Source: Methanobacteriota archaeon | Lineage (GTDB): Archaea > Halobacteriota > Methanomicrobia > Methanomicrobiales > Methanoculleaceae | DNA: 64,000 bases | Reading direction: 5' to 3' | NCBI GenBank assembly: GCA_023393455.1 | Contig: JAEWLJ010000003.1 | Coordinates: 38,495 to 102,494 of the forward strand | Part shown: piece after piece, positions 52,208 to 61,240 of the stretch | How the letters are laid out: each line of letters starts with the position of its first letter | How positions within the stretch are numbered: the first letter of the stretch is position 1 | Notes under the pieces: generated by a model | The model's input: the letters and a program-made list of their open reading frames with translations, nothing else | Databases searched by the model: none | Told to the model about the DNA's origin: nothing | Translations under genes and position numbers: made by a program

Positions 52208-53122
52208 TCCGTCGGGCTCGATGTGGACGACGACCTCCACGAGCCCCGGCACCGCCTCTTTGAGCCGCCGCTCCACCTCGTCGGAGATCGCGTGGGCCCC
52301 GGCGACCGGGAGGGTCGGGTCGACGGTGATGTGGATGTCGGCGAAGATCTCGCCGGGTTTCCCCCGGCACCGGAAGTCATGGTATCCTGTCACCCCCGGG
52401 ACGTCCATCACCACCACATCGATGAGCGCCGGGTCGCAGGGGAGGTCCATCATGTCGGTGAGAACCTGTGCGGCGGCGTAGAGGATCGAAAGTCCCATCC
52501 TTGCGATGAGGATGCCGATGGCGAAGGCGATGAGCGGGTCGGCCGCCGGGAACCCGAGCCTGACGGCAAGAAACCCCCCGAGGACGGCGATCGAGACGAA
52601 GACGTCGCTTTTCGTGTGCTGGGAGTCGGCGATGAGGATCTGGCTCCGGTACTCCTCGCCGCGCCGACGTTCATAGGTGGATACGGCGATGTTGATGACG
52701 AGCGTCGCGAGCATGACCCCGACGGTGACGGAGGTGATATCGGGGGCGACGGGTTCGATGAGCCGCTCATATCCTTCATAAAGGATCCCGGCGGCGGTCA
52801 GGAGGAGCATCGCCCCGATGACCAGGGTCCCGAGCGTCTCTATCTTGCCGTGACCATAGGGGTGCTTCGGGTCGGGCGGTCTCCCTGCGAAGTGGAGGGC
52901 GACTAACCCGACAACGTTCGAGAAGGAGTCGAACCCTGAGTGGACGGCGTCGGCCACCATGCTCACCGACCCGGCGAGGAGGCCGAAGACCGCTTTGGCG
53001 AGTGCGACAGCGAGGTTCAGGGCGAGGACGACGAGAAATATCCGCCGCACCTTCCGGCCGGTCGCACCCGTATCCTTCCGGTCTTCTCGTTCTCCAGGCG
53101 TTCCGCCCAGCCCGACCTGCAT
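52199..53122 (-). CDS. Cation diffusion facilitator (CDF) transporter
   Basis: A 307-residue protein with six membrane helices and a C-terminal ferredoxin-like cytoplasmic domain. Metal sites are HSGFDSF in helix 2 and HTKSDV in helix 5, an H-x3-D plus H-x3-D set typical of Zn or Fe exporters. GHGKIETLG and IHITVDPTLPVAGAHAISDEVE match the family. It exports Zn, Fe or Mn in exchange for H+. It lies upstream of the rubrerythrin gene in divergent orientation. Confidence 0.93.
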   Translation of the reverse strand: MQVGLGGTPGEREDRKDTGATGRKVRRIFLVVLALNLAVALAKAVFGLLAGSVSMVADAVHSGFDSFSNVVGLVALHFAGRPPDPKHPYGHGKIETLGTLVIGAMLLLTAAGILYEGYERLIEPVAPDITSVTVGVMLATLVINIAVSTYERRRGEEYRSQILIADSQHTKSDVFVSIAVLGGFLAVRLGFPAADPLIAFAIGILIARMGLSILYAAAQVLTDMMDLPCDPALIDVVVMDVPGVTGYHDFRCRGKPGEIFADIHITVDPTLPVAGAHAISDEVERRLKEAVPGLVEVVVHIEPDGSP

Positions 53123-53208
53123 CAACCCGGGGTGGGTGCTCCGGCGAGATAGGGTTTCCGGAGGAAGAGCTGAAAAGTTTAATACGCGCGTCCCACAATG
53201 ATCTTTTT

Positions 53209-53709
53209 ATGCCGACAGATGAGAACGCTCGGAATGCGTACGCCGGGGAGTCCCAGGCGAACAGAAAGTACTCGGTCTTTGCGGAGAAAGCAGCCGCCGA
53301 GGGGTATCCTGCGGTGGCGAAACTCTTCCGTGCGGCAAGCGAGGCGGAGGCGGTCCACGCGAAACGCCTTCTCTTCATCCTGAACGCCGTCGGGAGCACC
53401 GAAGAGAACCTGAAAGGTGCGATGGAGGGCGAGAACTATGAGTTCATGGAGATGTACCCCCCGTACGTCGTCGAGGCGAAGAGTGAGCGCAAAAACGAGG
53501 CCGCAATCGTCTTCACCCACGCCATGAAGGCCGAAGAGGTGCACGCAAACCTCTACCTCCAGGCGCTCGAGTCCGTCCGGGAAGGAAAGGACCTCGACGT
53601 GGAGAAGATCTTCCTCTGCCCGGTCTGCGGCAACGTCGAACTCGGGGCGGCGCCGGAAAAATGCTCGATCTGCGGGGTTCCGGCGCGGATGTTCCGCGAG
53701 GTCCAGTAA
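53209..53709 (+). CDS. Rubrerythrin, probably leaderless
   Basis: A 166-residue protein with a diiron four-helix domain (residues 5-125, with E..H motifs AGESQANRKY, AEAVHAKR, AEEVHANLY) and a C-terminal rubredoxin knuckle CPVCGNVELGAAPEKCSICG. It reduces hydrogen peroxide in anaerobes. The ATG has no ribosome-binding site, and a box A (gtttaata, 53177-53184) is centred 28 bp before it, so the transcript is probably leaderless. Confidence 0.92.
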   Translation: MPTDENARNAYAGESQANRKYSVFAEKAAAEGYPAVAKLFRAASEAEAVHAKRLLFILNAVGSTEENLKGAMEGENYEFMEMYPPYVVEAKSERKNEAAIVFTHAMKAEEVHANLYLQALESVREGKDLDVEKIFLCPVCGNVELGAAPEKCSICGVPARMFREVQ

Positions 53710-53799
53710 TACCCCTTCTTTTCGATCCGGTCTCGCCGTGGCCGGGGTCGCTGTACCGCACCCCGCATATTAAATACTCTTCCCGAGATATCTCCTCTC

Positions 53800-54984
53800 A
53801 TGGCAGGCGTTAAGGTCTACACGACGGAGAACTGCCCTTACTGCCGGATGGTTCAGGCGTTCCTCCGAAAACACGATGTCGAGTTCGAGCTCGTCGACGT
53901 CGGGAAGGACCGCGAGGCGGCCCGGGAGATGATCGAGTTCTCGGGGCAGCGGGGGGTTCCGGTCACGATCTCCGGCGACGAGGTGGTCGTCGGGTTTGAT
54001 GCAAAGCGGCTCCGTGAGATCTTCGGGACAGCACCGGAAGAGATCGTCCACGACGCGGTCATCGTGGGCGCCGGTCCGGCAGGGTTGACGGCGGCGGTCT
54101 ACTGCGCCCGCAAACTCATGAGGACCGTCGTCGTAGCGGAGAACATCGGCGGCCAGGCGGCCTGGAGCTGGACGATCGAGAACTATATGGGTTTTTCAAC
54201 GATATCGGGCGAGGAGCTGGTCAGGAAGTTCGAGGAGCAGGTTCGGGGGTTCCAGGTCCGTCTCGAGCTCGAGAGTGTCGAGGAGGTCCGTAAAGAGGGT
54301 GAGGTATTCCTCACCCGGACGCCCTCGGGAACTGTCTACCGTTCCCGGACACTCATCCTGTCTCCGGGAAAGGAGCCTCTGAAACTGGGGCTTTTGGGTG
54401 AGGATCGGCTGATGGGGAAGGGTGTCTCGATCTGCGCCATCTGCGACGCCCCGCTCTACCGCGATAAACCGGTAGCCGTCGTCGGCGGTGGAAACGCAGC
54501 GTTGCAGACAGCGCTCGAGATGAAGAAGTTCACGAACTCGGTGACCCTGATCGTCCGGAGGTCCCTCCGTTGCGACGAGGTCTACATCGAGCGTGCAAAA
54601 GAAGCGGGGATCCGGATCCTCCCCCACCACGAGGTGACGGCGCTCCACGGGGACGCGGGCCTGACCGGGATCACGATCCGCGACCGCGAGACCGGGGAGG
54701 AGACGGGCCTCGACGTTGACGGTCTCTTCCTCGCGATCGGGCTTGCACCGAACACCGGGTTCCTCAAAGGCCTGGTGGCGGTGAACGAGCAGAACGAGAT
54801 CCTCATCGACGAGAACGGCCATACGAACGTTCCCGGGGCCTTCGCGGCCGGGGACGCGACCTGCGTCAAGGCCAAGCAGATCATCGTCGCGGCCGGTGAT
54901 GGGGCGAAGGCGGCGCTCGAGGCGCACGAGTATCTCGAGCGCGTCACGGGCGAGGAGACTGAAGGGCCGGCCGTCTGCAGGTGA
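53800..54984 (+). CDS. Glutaredoxin-thioredoxin reductase fusion
   Basis: A 394-residue fusion. Residues 1-78 are glutaredoxin-like (VYTTENCPYCRMVQ, GVPVT). Residues 85-390 are a low-molecular-weight thioredoxin reductase: FAD loop VIVGAGPAGLTAA, redox CAICD near residue 212, NAD(P)H loop VVGGGNAALQ and C-terminal AAGDATCVKAKQIIVAAGDGAKAA. Electrons would pass from the reductase to its own glutaredoxin domain and on to a peroxidase. A box A (tattaaata) centred 28 bp before ATG suggests a leaderless transcript. Placement beside rubrerythrin fits peroxide defence. Confidence 0.9.
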   Translation: MAGVKVYTTENCPYCRMVQAFLRKHDVEFELVDVGKDREAAREMIEFSGQRGVPVTISGDEVVVGFDAKRLREIFGTAPEEIVHDAVIVGAGPAGLTAAVYCARKLMRTVVVAENIGGQAAWSWTIENYMGFSTISGEELVRKFEEQVRGFQVRLELESVEEVRKEGEVFLTRTPSGTVYRSRTLILSPGKEPLKLGLLGEDRLMGKGVSICAICDAPLYRDKPVAVVGGGNAALQTALEMKKFTNSVTLIVRRSLRCDEVYIERAKEAGIRILPHHEVTALHGDAGLTGITIRDRETGEETGLDVDGLFLAIGLAPNTGFLKGLVAVNEQNEILIDENGHTNVPGAFAAGDATCVKAKQIIVAAGDGAKAALEAHEYLERVTGEETEGPAVCR

Positions 54985-55243
54985 GGCTACACCGGGTGCC
55001 TTCGGCCAGCGCCTGGAGGACGAACGGGTTCTCCTCCCGGATCAGGCCTGCGAACTCCTCGTCGGTGAGACCGATGATGAAGGCCGCACGTTTGTGGGGA
55101 CGCTCGGGGAAGTCGCCGACGACGATCAGGTCAACGTCGCTCTCCTCGTGGAAGTCCCCGCGTGAGAACGACCCGTAGAGGACGATGGCACTGACACGTC
55201 GGCGCGCCCGGATCTCGCGGGCGAGAACCCGGACCTGCTCCAT
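54944..55243 (-). CDS. MNT-type nucleotidyltransferase (antitoxin of HEPN-MNT pair)
   Basis: A 99-residue minimal nucleotidyltransferase: YGSFSRGDFHEESDVDLIVV carries G-S-x9-D-x-D. In HEPN-MNT modules the MNT protein AMPylates and neutralises the HEPN ribonuclease. The ATG overlaps the HEPN stop (ATGA). The last 41 bp overlap the 3' end of the convergent thioredoxin reductase fusion. Confidence 0.86.
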   Translation of the reverse strand: MEQVRVLAREIRARRRVSAIVLYGSFSRGDFHEESDVDLIVVGDFPERPHKRAAFIIGLTDEEFAGLIREENPFVLQALAEGTRCSLTCRRPALQSPRP

Positions 55244-55668
55244 CACCCGGCGAGCGCTTCTCTCGCGGCACTGCAGATCGAATCCGCATGCTCGATGCAT
55301 TCTTCGGCATCCTCCCGGTCGTAGTACTCCGATGGTGTCAGGTTCCCTACGATGCTGCCCGGATATCGGGTCGTTATATAAGCGGCATCAAGTGCCTTGG
55401 CCTCACTCTTCAGCGCCAGGAACGAGGGCTCGTATTCGCCGATCTCCTTGATCAGTTCGTAGACCGAATGCGTCAGGATCCTCCGGTATCCCCGGGCATA
55501 GAACAGGGCCTTCAGGGATTTCTCTGCACTCTGCTGTGCCTGGAAGCATGCCCATTCAAAATCGCCGGACCGGCAGCTGTTCCTCGCGCTGACGAGATCC
55601 CTCTCCCCTGGCGCAGCCACCGCCCTCTTCACGCATGTTCGCATCCATGGTCTCGGCCTGCTGATCAT
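55243..55668 (-). CDS. HEPN-domain protein (toxin of HEPN-MNT pair)
   Basis: A 141-residue helical HEPN protein: GDFEWACFQAQQSAEKSLKALFYARG and the R-x4-H ribonuclease motif in YRRILTHSVYEL. The first 15 residues are weakly supported; a start at 55644 (MRTCVK) is possible. It is the first gene of a two-gene toxin-antitoxin module, possibly mobile, sitting between redox genes and the ars operon. Confidence 0.84.
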   Translation of the reverse strand: MISRPRPWMRTCVKRAVAAPGERDLVSARNSCRSGDFEWACFQAQQSAEKSLKALFYARGYRRILTHSVYELIKEIGEYEPSFLALKSEAKALDAAYITTRYPGSIVGNLTPSEYYDREDAEECIEHADSICSAAREALAG

Positions 55669-55825
55669 CGAACTCTTGTCGCTCCCGGGATATGAGTGCG
55701 CCGCGCTCCGCCCCCGTGACCGGCAGATGGGGGTTCGAGCCTCTGACTGGAACGATCGGCTTTGTGGGCGGTAGCGCCCCCTTCCCGGATCGTCGCCGGA
55801 GGTCGGTGCCCCTCGATCGCACGGG

Positions 55826-55861
55826 ATATTCTGAATATTCAGAATATTCAGATAAATATAT
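55826..55861 (+). promoter_or_regulatory. Perfect 22-bp palindrome and TATA box of the hgcC-like/arsM operon
   Basis: Bases 55826-55847 form a perfect palindrome with half-site ATATTCTGAAT. It is directly followed by TATA box ataaatata (55852-55860), about 40 bp before the first ATG (55897). The position over the BRE region and the AT-rich TTC-GAA symmetry suit an ArsR-type repressor. No arsR gene is in view. Confidence 0.72.
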
Positions 55862-55896
55862 GGGCTGCCGCCGACAACCCTGATCCGGTGAGCCGT

Positions 55897-56175
55897 ATGG
55901 TACCTGCAGAAAGCGATGAGCGGGCCCCCTCCTGCACGATCGAGGCGGTCGTGAGCGTCGACGCACGGGGGCAGGTAGTGCTCCCGAAGGATATCCGCGA
56001 GCGTGCGGGGATCGCTCCCGGCGACCGGCTTGCGGTCGTCTTCTGGGGGGAGGAAGGGGATGTCTGCTGCATCACGCTGATCAAGGCGAGCTGCTTCAAC
56101 GGCATGGTGACGGCGCTGCTCTCCCCCATGGCGGAGGATCTCGCAGGCAGAGGAGAGCAGGAGTTATCGCGATGA
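55897..56175 (+). CDS. AbrB/MazE/SpoVT-type DNA-binding protein, HgcAB-associated (HgcC)-like
   Basis: A 92-residue protein: an N-terminal SpoVT-AbrB swapped-hairpin domain (IEAVVSVDARGQVVLPKDIRERAGIAPGDRL) followed by a tail with VCCITLIKASCFNGMVTALLSPM. The VLPK...R-x-x-A-G core and Cys pair resemble the HgcAB-associated protein family found next to mercury-methylation or arM genes. It is coupled to arsM (ATG 4 bp before its stop) and may regulate the operon under metal(loid) stress; whether it binds metal is untested. Confidence 0.74.
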   Translation: MVPAESDERAPSCTIEAVVSVDARGQVVLPKDIRERAGIAPGDRLAVVFWGEEGDVCCITLIKASCFNGMVTALLSPMAEDLAGRGEQELSR

Positions 56176-57020
56176 AGAAAGAGGACGTTCATAAACAGGT
56201 GCGCACCGCCTACGGAGAGATCGCCCAACAGGGTGGGTGCGGGTGCGGTATCGGGTGCTGCGGCACCGGCATGACGGCCGAGTCGGTGAGCCTCGGCATC
56301 GGCTACTCGGAGGAAGACCTCGCACAGGTGCCGGAGGGCGCGAACCTGGGGCTCGGGTGCGGCAACCCGGTGGCGCTCGCCTCTCTCCGGGAAGGCGAGG
56401 TCGTCCTCGATCTGGGCTCAGGGGCGGGGTTCGACTCCTTCCTTGCGGCGGAGCGGGTCGGCCCGACGGGCCGCGTCATCGGGGTCGACATGACGCACGA
56501 TATGCTTGATAAGGCGCGGGAGAACGCGAAGAAGAGCGGGCGGGCGAACGTGGAGTTCCGCCTCGGCGAGATCGAGCACCTGCCGGTGGCGGACGGTTCG
56601 GTCGACGTGATCATCTCGAACTGTGTCATCAACCTCTCGCCCGACAAACCGCAGGTGTTTCGAGAGGCGTTCCGGGTCCTCCGCCCCGGCGGGAGGCTCA
56701 TGGTCTCCGATATCGTGCTCGCGGCACCGCTCCCGGAGCAGGTTCGGGACTCAGCGCTCCTCTACAACAGTTGCGTTGCAGGGGCGCTGCTGAAGGAAGA
56801 GTATCTCGGCCATATCGCCGATGCAGGCTTTACGGAGGTCACGGTCCAGGGGGAGACGGTCTTCCCGCTCGAACATATCGTGAGCGAACCGGACCTCGCC
56901 GAGGTCATCGAGGGCATCGATGCCGACGAGAGGGCGTCGCTCAAAGCGAGTATCGTGAGCATCAAGGTCGCCGCCAGGAGACCGGCGGGCTGCACCTGCG
57001 GCTGCGGCGGGACGTGTTAG
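56172..57020 (+). CDS. arsM: Arsenite S-adenosylmethionine methyltransferase ArsM
   Basis: A 282-residue class I methyltransferase. It has a Cys-rich N-terminus (GGCGCGIGCCGTG), SAM motif VVLDLGSGAGFDSFLAA near residue 80 and the conserved substrate Cys in SNCVINLSPDKP and NSCVAGAL. The family methylates As(III) to mono- and dimethylarsenicals, a volatilisation-based resistance route. A C-terminal CTCGCGGTC tail may hold additional metal(loid)-binding Cys. It is the second gene of the palindrome-controlled operon and is followed by seven T. Confidence 0.92.
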   Translation: MKKEDVHKQVRTAYGEIAQQGGCGCGIGCCGTGMTAESVSLGIGYSEEDLAQVPEGANLGLGCGNPVALASLREGEVVLDLGSGAGFDSFLAAERVGPTGRVIGVDMTHDMLDKARENAKKSGRANVEFRLGEIEHLPVADGSVDVIISNCVINLSPDKPQVFREAFRVLRPGGRLMVSDIVLAAPLPEQVRDSALLYNSCVAGALLKEEYLGHIADAGFTEVTVQGETVFPLEHIVSEPDLAEVIEGIDADERASLKASIVSIKVAARRPAGCTCGCGGTC

Positions 57021-57028
57021 ACACTTCC

Positions 57029-57035
57029 TTTTTTT
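57029..57035 (+). terminator. Oligo-T terminator after arsM
   Basis: Seven T about 8 bp after the arsM stop give a clear archaeal termination signal. From here to 57223 (about 190 bp) no gene is seen. Confidence 0.5.
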
Positions 57036-57222
57036 GCGGTGCGGGGAGTTACACTCTTTCCGCGGGTCTGCACGGCCCGCTGCCTCCTCCACTCCAGCAT
57101 CCTATCCATGCCCTGCAGAGGGAGTAAAGGCGCTGGCACTCTACTGGTCCCGGGCCACTCATCTTTCCGTACGTCCCGAGTTCATTCCCGCGAGCCAGAC
57201 CTGTGAATATGGCCGATCGGGG

Positions 57223-57447
57223 TCATAGTCTGCCATAGCGTTTGTGCGCCTGCTCGATGGTCATCAGGTGGGTGATCTCGACCCAGTTCCTGTCGGTGTC
57301 GGTATGGATGATATAGAGCGCGGTAAACGATCGGCCGATAGGGAGGCGAAATACTTCCATCCCCTCCGTTTCCAGCCGTTCTTTATCCCCTCCGCTGCCG
57401 GGATATGGGTCTATCTGTAGAACAGCAAGATTTGCCGTGATGATGCG
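57223..57447 (-). pseudogene. RelE/ParE-like toxin fragment
   Basis: Minus-strand codons read IITANLAVLQIDPYPGSGGD, then RSFTALYIIHTDTD and VEITHLMTIEQAHKRYGRL. It aligns with the toxin at 62587-62870, but the first 24 residues or so of that protein are missing and there is no start codon in a good context. It is a 5'-truncated copy with an intact C-terminus. No antitoxin gene is adjacent. Confidence 0.62.
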
Positions 57448-57575
57448 TCCATAATAATTATGGACGTAATCATTACCTCCACCCGGAGAGACACGCTTAT
57501 CTCTCTGCAGGGAGGATTTCCCCCCATGATTCGAGCACCATCGACTGCATGCGCCTTTGCCGGGGTGAAGGGCCG

Positions 57576-58178
57576 GTGATCGAGGAGCACCTCCGGGGGC
57601 GGTTGAACGGGACGCTCATGCGGGTGGCGACCCTCATCGCCCGGACGGGGGCGACCCCGAACACCCTCACGGCGCTCGGGTTTCTCGGGATGGCGGCCGC
57701 GGGGGTCCTCTGTGCTTTCGGATCGTTCTTCTTCGCCGGGATCGTCGTCGCCGCATCCTCCGCCTTCGACGCCCTCGACGGGGCGCTTGCCCGGGCGACC
57801 GGCGCCGCTTCTCCCTTCGGCGCGTTCTTCGACTCGTTCCTGGACCGTTACGCCGAGGCCGCGGTCTACGGGGGGATCGTCGTGTATTACGCGGGAACGG
57901 GAACGGTGTGGGGTGTCGGAGCCGCGTTTGCTGCCGCAATCGGGTCGCTGATGGTCAGTTACGCCCGGGCCCGCGCCGAAGGGCTCGGGGTCGAGTGCCG
58001 GGCCGGGCTCTTCGCCCGGCCGGAGCGGCTTGCGGTCATCATCGTCGGGCTGGTGACGGGTCTCGTCCTCCCGGCGCTCGTCGTCCTCGCGGTCGCGACG
58101 AACATTACTGCGGTGCGTAGACTCCTCGCCGTCCGGGGGGCTACGCTCTCTGCGTCACGGCCTCCTCGGTCACGGTGA
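57576..58178 (+). CDS. CDP-alcohol phosphatidyltransferase (archaetidylinositol phosphate synthase-like)
   Basis: About 200 residues from GTG (VIEEHLRGRLNGTLMRV), preceded by GGTGAAGG; an ATG nine codons upstream lacks a site. The CDP-alcohol motif D-x2-D-G-x2-A-R-x8-G-x3-D-x3-D reads FDALDGALARATGAASPFGAFFDSFLDRYAE. Five or six helices follow. By archaeal precedent it joins CDP-archaeol with inositol phosphate or a similar alcohol to make polar lipids. Its 3' end overlaps the convergent aglB by 38 bp. Confidence 0.88.
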   Translation: MIEEHLRGRLNGTLMRVATLIARTGATPNTLTALGFLGMAAAGVLCAFGSFFFAGIVVAASSAFDALDGALARATGAASPFGAFFDSFLDRYAEAAVYGGIVVYYAGTGTVWGVGAAFAAAIGSLMVSYARARAEGLGVECRAGLFARPERLAVIIVGLVTGLVLPALVVLAVATNITAVRRLLAVRGATLSASRPPRSR

Positions 58179-60570
58179 TCTCTTCGTTCCCGGTCCGGTA
58201 GCCTCCGACCGTCTTCACGTCGTAGGGGTTGCCGGTCGTGGAGTAGGGGACGACGAACGTTCCGTTCTCGCTTGCCTGCCGGTAGACGAACTCCCGGCCG
58301 GTGTTGGTGACGACCGTGACCTCGATGACGCCTTCGCCCGGGATCACGGCGCCCTCGACGCGCTCAAAGATCTTGACGCTCGTTGCGGGGTCCGGGGATG
58401 ATTCGTAGATGAGCCGGTAGTGCTTGAGCGCCGGGACGGTCCCGGCCGGGCTCGCGGTGTCGACCCCGAAGACCGCGGTCTTGCCCGATCCTTTGTAGGC
58501 CTCGACCGCCGCCTCCGCCTCCACCGGGCTCATCTCTTTGCTCCCGGTGAGGAGCGGATACCCGGTCTCCTGGACCGACCTGGTATCATACTCGACGTAG
58601 AGCACGCTCTCCGGCTCTACGAGCGTCCCGTCCAGGGTCTGGAGCCGGACCGCCATCGTCTCGTGGTAGGCCTCCCGGTAGAACGGCTCGATGCGGTAGG
58701 TGTCCCCTCCCACCGCCACGAGGAGGGGCGTTGCGTAGGGCGTGGTCCCGGTCTTCGCGCTCGCCCAGTAGGCGATGCTCGGGAAACCCTCACCAGCCAT
58801 CCTGCCGTCGGTGACGACGTAGCGGGACCCGGCCGTGTTGGCTTTCTCTTCAGTCGTCGCAAGGAAGAACCCGGTGGCGCTCCGGACGTTGTCCTGGAAG
58901 GGGTTGGTGACGGGGATCCGTTGTCCGATGAAGGTGATCCAGTGGCCGTAGTCCCACCAGGACATGACGCTGTAGGAGTTCTCGGGATAGGCGAAGCCAT
59001 CCTTCTCGTGGATGGCGTAGTAGTCGACGCCGGGGTCGGGTGTGTTCTCGCTCATCCACTCGAGGGCTTCGCGCCAGTCGTCGGCGAGCATGGTGCGGGG
59101 AACGCCGTTCTGCGCGTAGCCGATGTTCTCCGAGGCCGACGCGCCGACGAGGATGACGGCGAGGAGGACAGCGATCCCGACGGCCGCGATCTCGGCGGTG
59201 GGGAGCGATTTCTTCTTCTTACTCTCGGGCTCCCGGAGGTACGCGACGGTCTTCCCGAGCCCGAATTGAAGCGCCCACGCGACGACGACCGCCGCGAGGA
59301 GCGCGAGGTTCACGGCGAGGTAGTACTCGAACCGGAGGTGCTGGATGGTCGCGATCAGGATGACGACCGACCAGACGATCGCAAAGAGGAGTTCGGGGCG
59401 GTTCTCGCGCCGGAACCTGAGGGTGAGGAGGACGAGCCCGGCGGGGATGAGGAGGAGGCCGACGTTGAAGCTCTGCCACGCGATCCCGGCATCCCACGGG
59501 GCCATCTCCTTGATGGCGGTGGCCGACATGCCCCAGCCGAAGAATGCCGTAAGGCCGCTCGTCATCACCTTCCCGATATCGGTGAGATTGAGGAAGGCGA
59601 CGCCGGCGACGGTGAGCGCGGCAAGGGCGGCGAGGTACTCGTTCCGCCTTCCCCGGAGGGCTACGGAAACCCCGGCGAGGAGGGCGGTTGCGGCGATCAG
59701 GAGGAGGTAGGCGTAGACGTGGGCGACGGAGTAGAGCGAGAGCGACATCCCGTCGACCATGAACCCGGATAGGGGCAGGAAGACCGCCGGCACAGCGAAC
59801 GTGACGGCGTTCACGACGAGGAGCCCTTCCGGCCCGGTGCCGTCGATGTGGTTCCGGACGGCCTGGAGGATCGTGAAGACCCCGGCGATGAGCGCGAAGA
59901 GGATGATCGTCGGCATGACGAGGAGGCCGAGGAGGTAGGCGGCCCCGGCGCCGAGGCCGAGGAGCGCGACGGGGAGGATGGTTTTAGGCTCCCGGAGCGA
60001 TACCGGGTGCCGGGCGGCATACGCGAGCGCGGTGATGTAGGCGAGGCAGAAGAGGGTGGAGAAGAGGGTCTCCGCGACGTGGTGGTCGACGAACCCGAAG
60101 ATCGACCGCGCGAAGAGCGAGGCCGAGACGATCGCGATGAGCCCGGCGGCGACGAGCCCCGTCGTCCTGTCGGCGATTGTCTTCCCGGTGAGATAGACGA
60201 CGGGGACGACGGCGGCCGCGAGGAGCGGGGGGACCCATGCGGCGATATACACGATCTCGGGCCGGGAGGCCGCCCCGGCGACGATGCAGAGGGTGGCGGC
60301 GATGAACGGGAAGAGCGGTCCCCACGCGACCTCTTTACCCGCCGGATAGGCGGTCATCGGGTCGAACCAGGCGTAGCCGGGGTAGTTCGCCACCATCACC
60401 TCGACCTGGCGGAGGTTGTACCAGGCGTCGGTGCCGATGAGGCTCGTGAACGAGCCGTCTACGAGCACGGCGTGGGGGATCGCGCGGACGAGAACCGCCA
60501 CGAGCATGAAGATGAGGAGTGCGGCGGCGGTGAGGGCGGTCTTATGATCTTTCAATGCAGCGAGGGCCAT
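58141..60570 (-). CDS. aglB: STT3/AglB oligosaccharyltransferase
   Basis: An 809-residue membrane enzyme with about 13 helices in the N-terminal 500 residues and a soluble C-terminal domain. The catalytic signature WWDYG occurs in VMSWWDYGHWITFIGQ, and the first external loop has the D-x-D-type SLIGTDAWYNLRQVE. It transfers lipid-linked glycans to N-x-S/T sequons in exported proteins; this version is of the archaeosortase-associated class by overall similarity. Many exported proteins in 18-36 kb carry sequons and are possible clients. Confidence 0.93.
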   Translation of the reverse strand: MALAALKDHKTALTAAALLIFMLVAVLVRAIPHAVLVDGSFTSLIGTDAWYNLRQVEVMVANYPGYAWFDPMTAYPAGKEVAWGPLFPFIAATLCIVAGAASRPEIVYIAAWVPPLLAAAVVPVVYLTGKTIADRTTGLVAAGLIAIVSASLFARSIFGFVDHHVAETLFSTLFCLAYITALAYAARHPVSLREPKTILPVALLGLGAGAAYLLGLLVMPTIILFALIAGVFTILQAVRNHIDGTGPEGLLVVNAVTFAVPAVFLPLSGFMVDGMSLSLYSVAHVYAYLLLIAATALLAGVSVALRGRRNEYLAALAALTVAGVAFLNLTDIGKVMTSGLTAFFGWGMSATAIKEMAPWDAGIAWQSFNVGLLLIPAGLVLLTLRFRRENRPELLFAIVWSVVILIATIQHLRFEYYLAVNLALLAAVVVAWALQFGLGKTVAYLREPESKKKKSLPTAEIAAVGIAVLLAVILVGASASENIGYAQNGVPRTMLADDWREALEWMSENTPDPGVDYYAIHEKDGFAYPENSYSVMSWWDYGHWITFIGQRIPVTNPFQDNVRSATGFFLATTEEKANTAGSRYVVTDGRMAGEGFPSIAYWASAKTGTTPYATPLLVAVGGDTYRIEPFYREAYHETMAVRLQTLDGTLVEPESVLYVEYDTRSVQETGYPLLTGSKEMSPVEAEAAVEAYKGSGKTAVFGVDTASPAGTVPALKHYRLIYESSPDPATSVKIFERVEGAVIPGEGVIEVTVVTNTGREFVYRQASENGTFVVPYSTTGNPYDVKTVGGYRTGNEEITVTEEAVTQRA

Positions 60571-60799
60571 AGGTCGTACGTTGATCTTGGGAGCGAGCGG
60601 TAATTAAGGGGTACGGCTTGGGGCGAGATTCGTGCTTCAGACTCTCCCGGGATCCCCCGTATCCCCGAGGCTGGCTCATGCGGTGTGTGTGCCGGCCGTC
60701 CGGTTGCCCCGGGCAGGCACCACGATGGTCCACACGTGACGTTGCGCGCCAGACTGAGGAGCAACGTCAGGAATTTCTGCCCGGGTCGGGCATGATCTG

Positions 60800-61023
60800 T
60801 TACAGGAGGTTCTGGAACTCTTCAGGTGAGATTCCGGCCTGGAAAAGAATCGCCTGAAGCGTCTCTGGCGCAAGGTCTTTTTGGAGTGTACGGGAACGGT
60901 GACGATGGTGCCGTGCCGGGGATGGTGAAGATAGTGGTGGCTGCCCCGGATACCAACCACCTCGAAGCCAGATTTCTTCTATGTCTTGATTGCCTTCTCC
61001 CCGGTGATTCTCGGGAGTTTCAT
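60800..61023 (-). pseudogene. hicA toxin pseudogene
   Basis: From ATG on the minus strand (MKLPRITGEKAIKT) the frame hits an in-frame TAG, resumes as KKSGFEVVGIRGSHHYLHHP...VTVPVHSKK, and then shifts by one base in an A run to give DLAPETLQAILFQAGISPEEF before the stop. These are unmistakable HicA segments (catalytic His in GSHH). Nonsense plus frameshift make it dead unless sequence errors are involved. Confidence 0.78.
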
Positions 61024-61056
61024 ATCCCCGCGTTGCCTGTATTCAGGGGTATGGAT

Positions 61057-61233
61057 GAAGTTATCCAAGAACGCTGTTACCGGGGGGGGACACCCCCTCC
61101 CGGACTCTCCCCCGCGTGGCGATATCCAGTGGGAAGCCGTTTCATCCCCCTGGCTCAGATGGCGGATACCTGAGAATTAATGGCTCCGATCAGGGTATAC
61201 CTGGGGTTCGGAGATCTTTTTGGGATGACCTCA
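61057..61233. repeat. 177-bp direct repeat, copy 1
   Basis: This stretch matches 62230-62407 over its whole length at roughly 90 percent identity by eye. Shared landmarks are gaagttatcc, acgctgttacc, a G-run/C-run hairpin region, ccgcgtggcgatatccagtg, gatggcggatacctgagaatta and ggttcggagatctttttggg. It codes for nothing convincing in any frame. It lies between the hicA and hicB remnants. Confidence 0.8.
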
Positions 61234-61240
61234 GGGAGAA

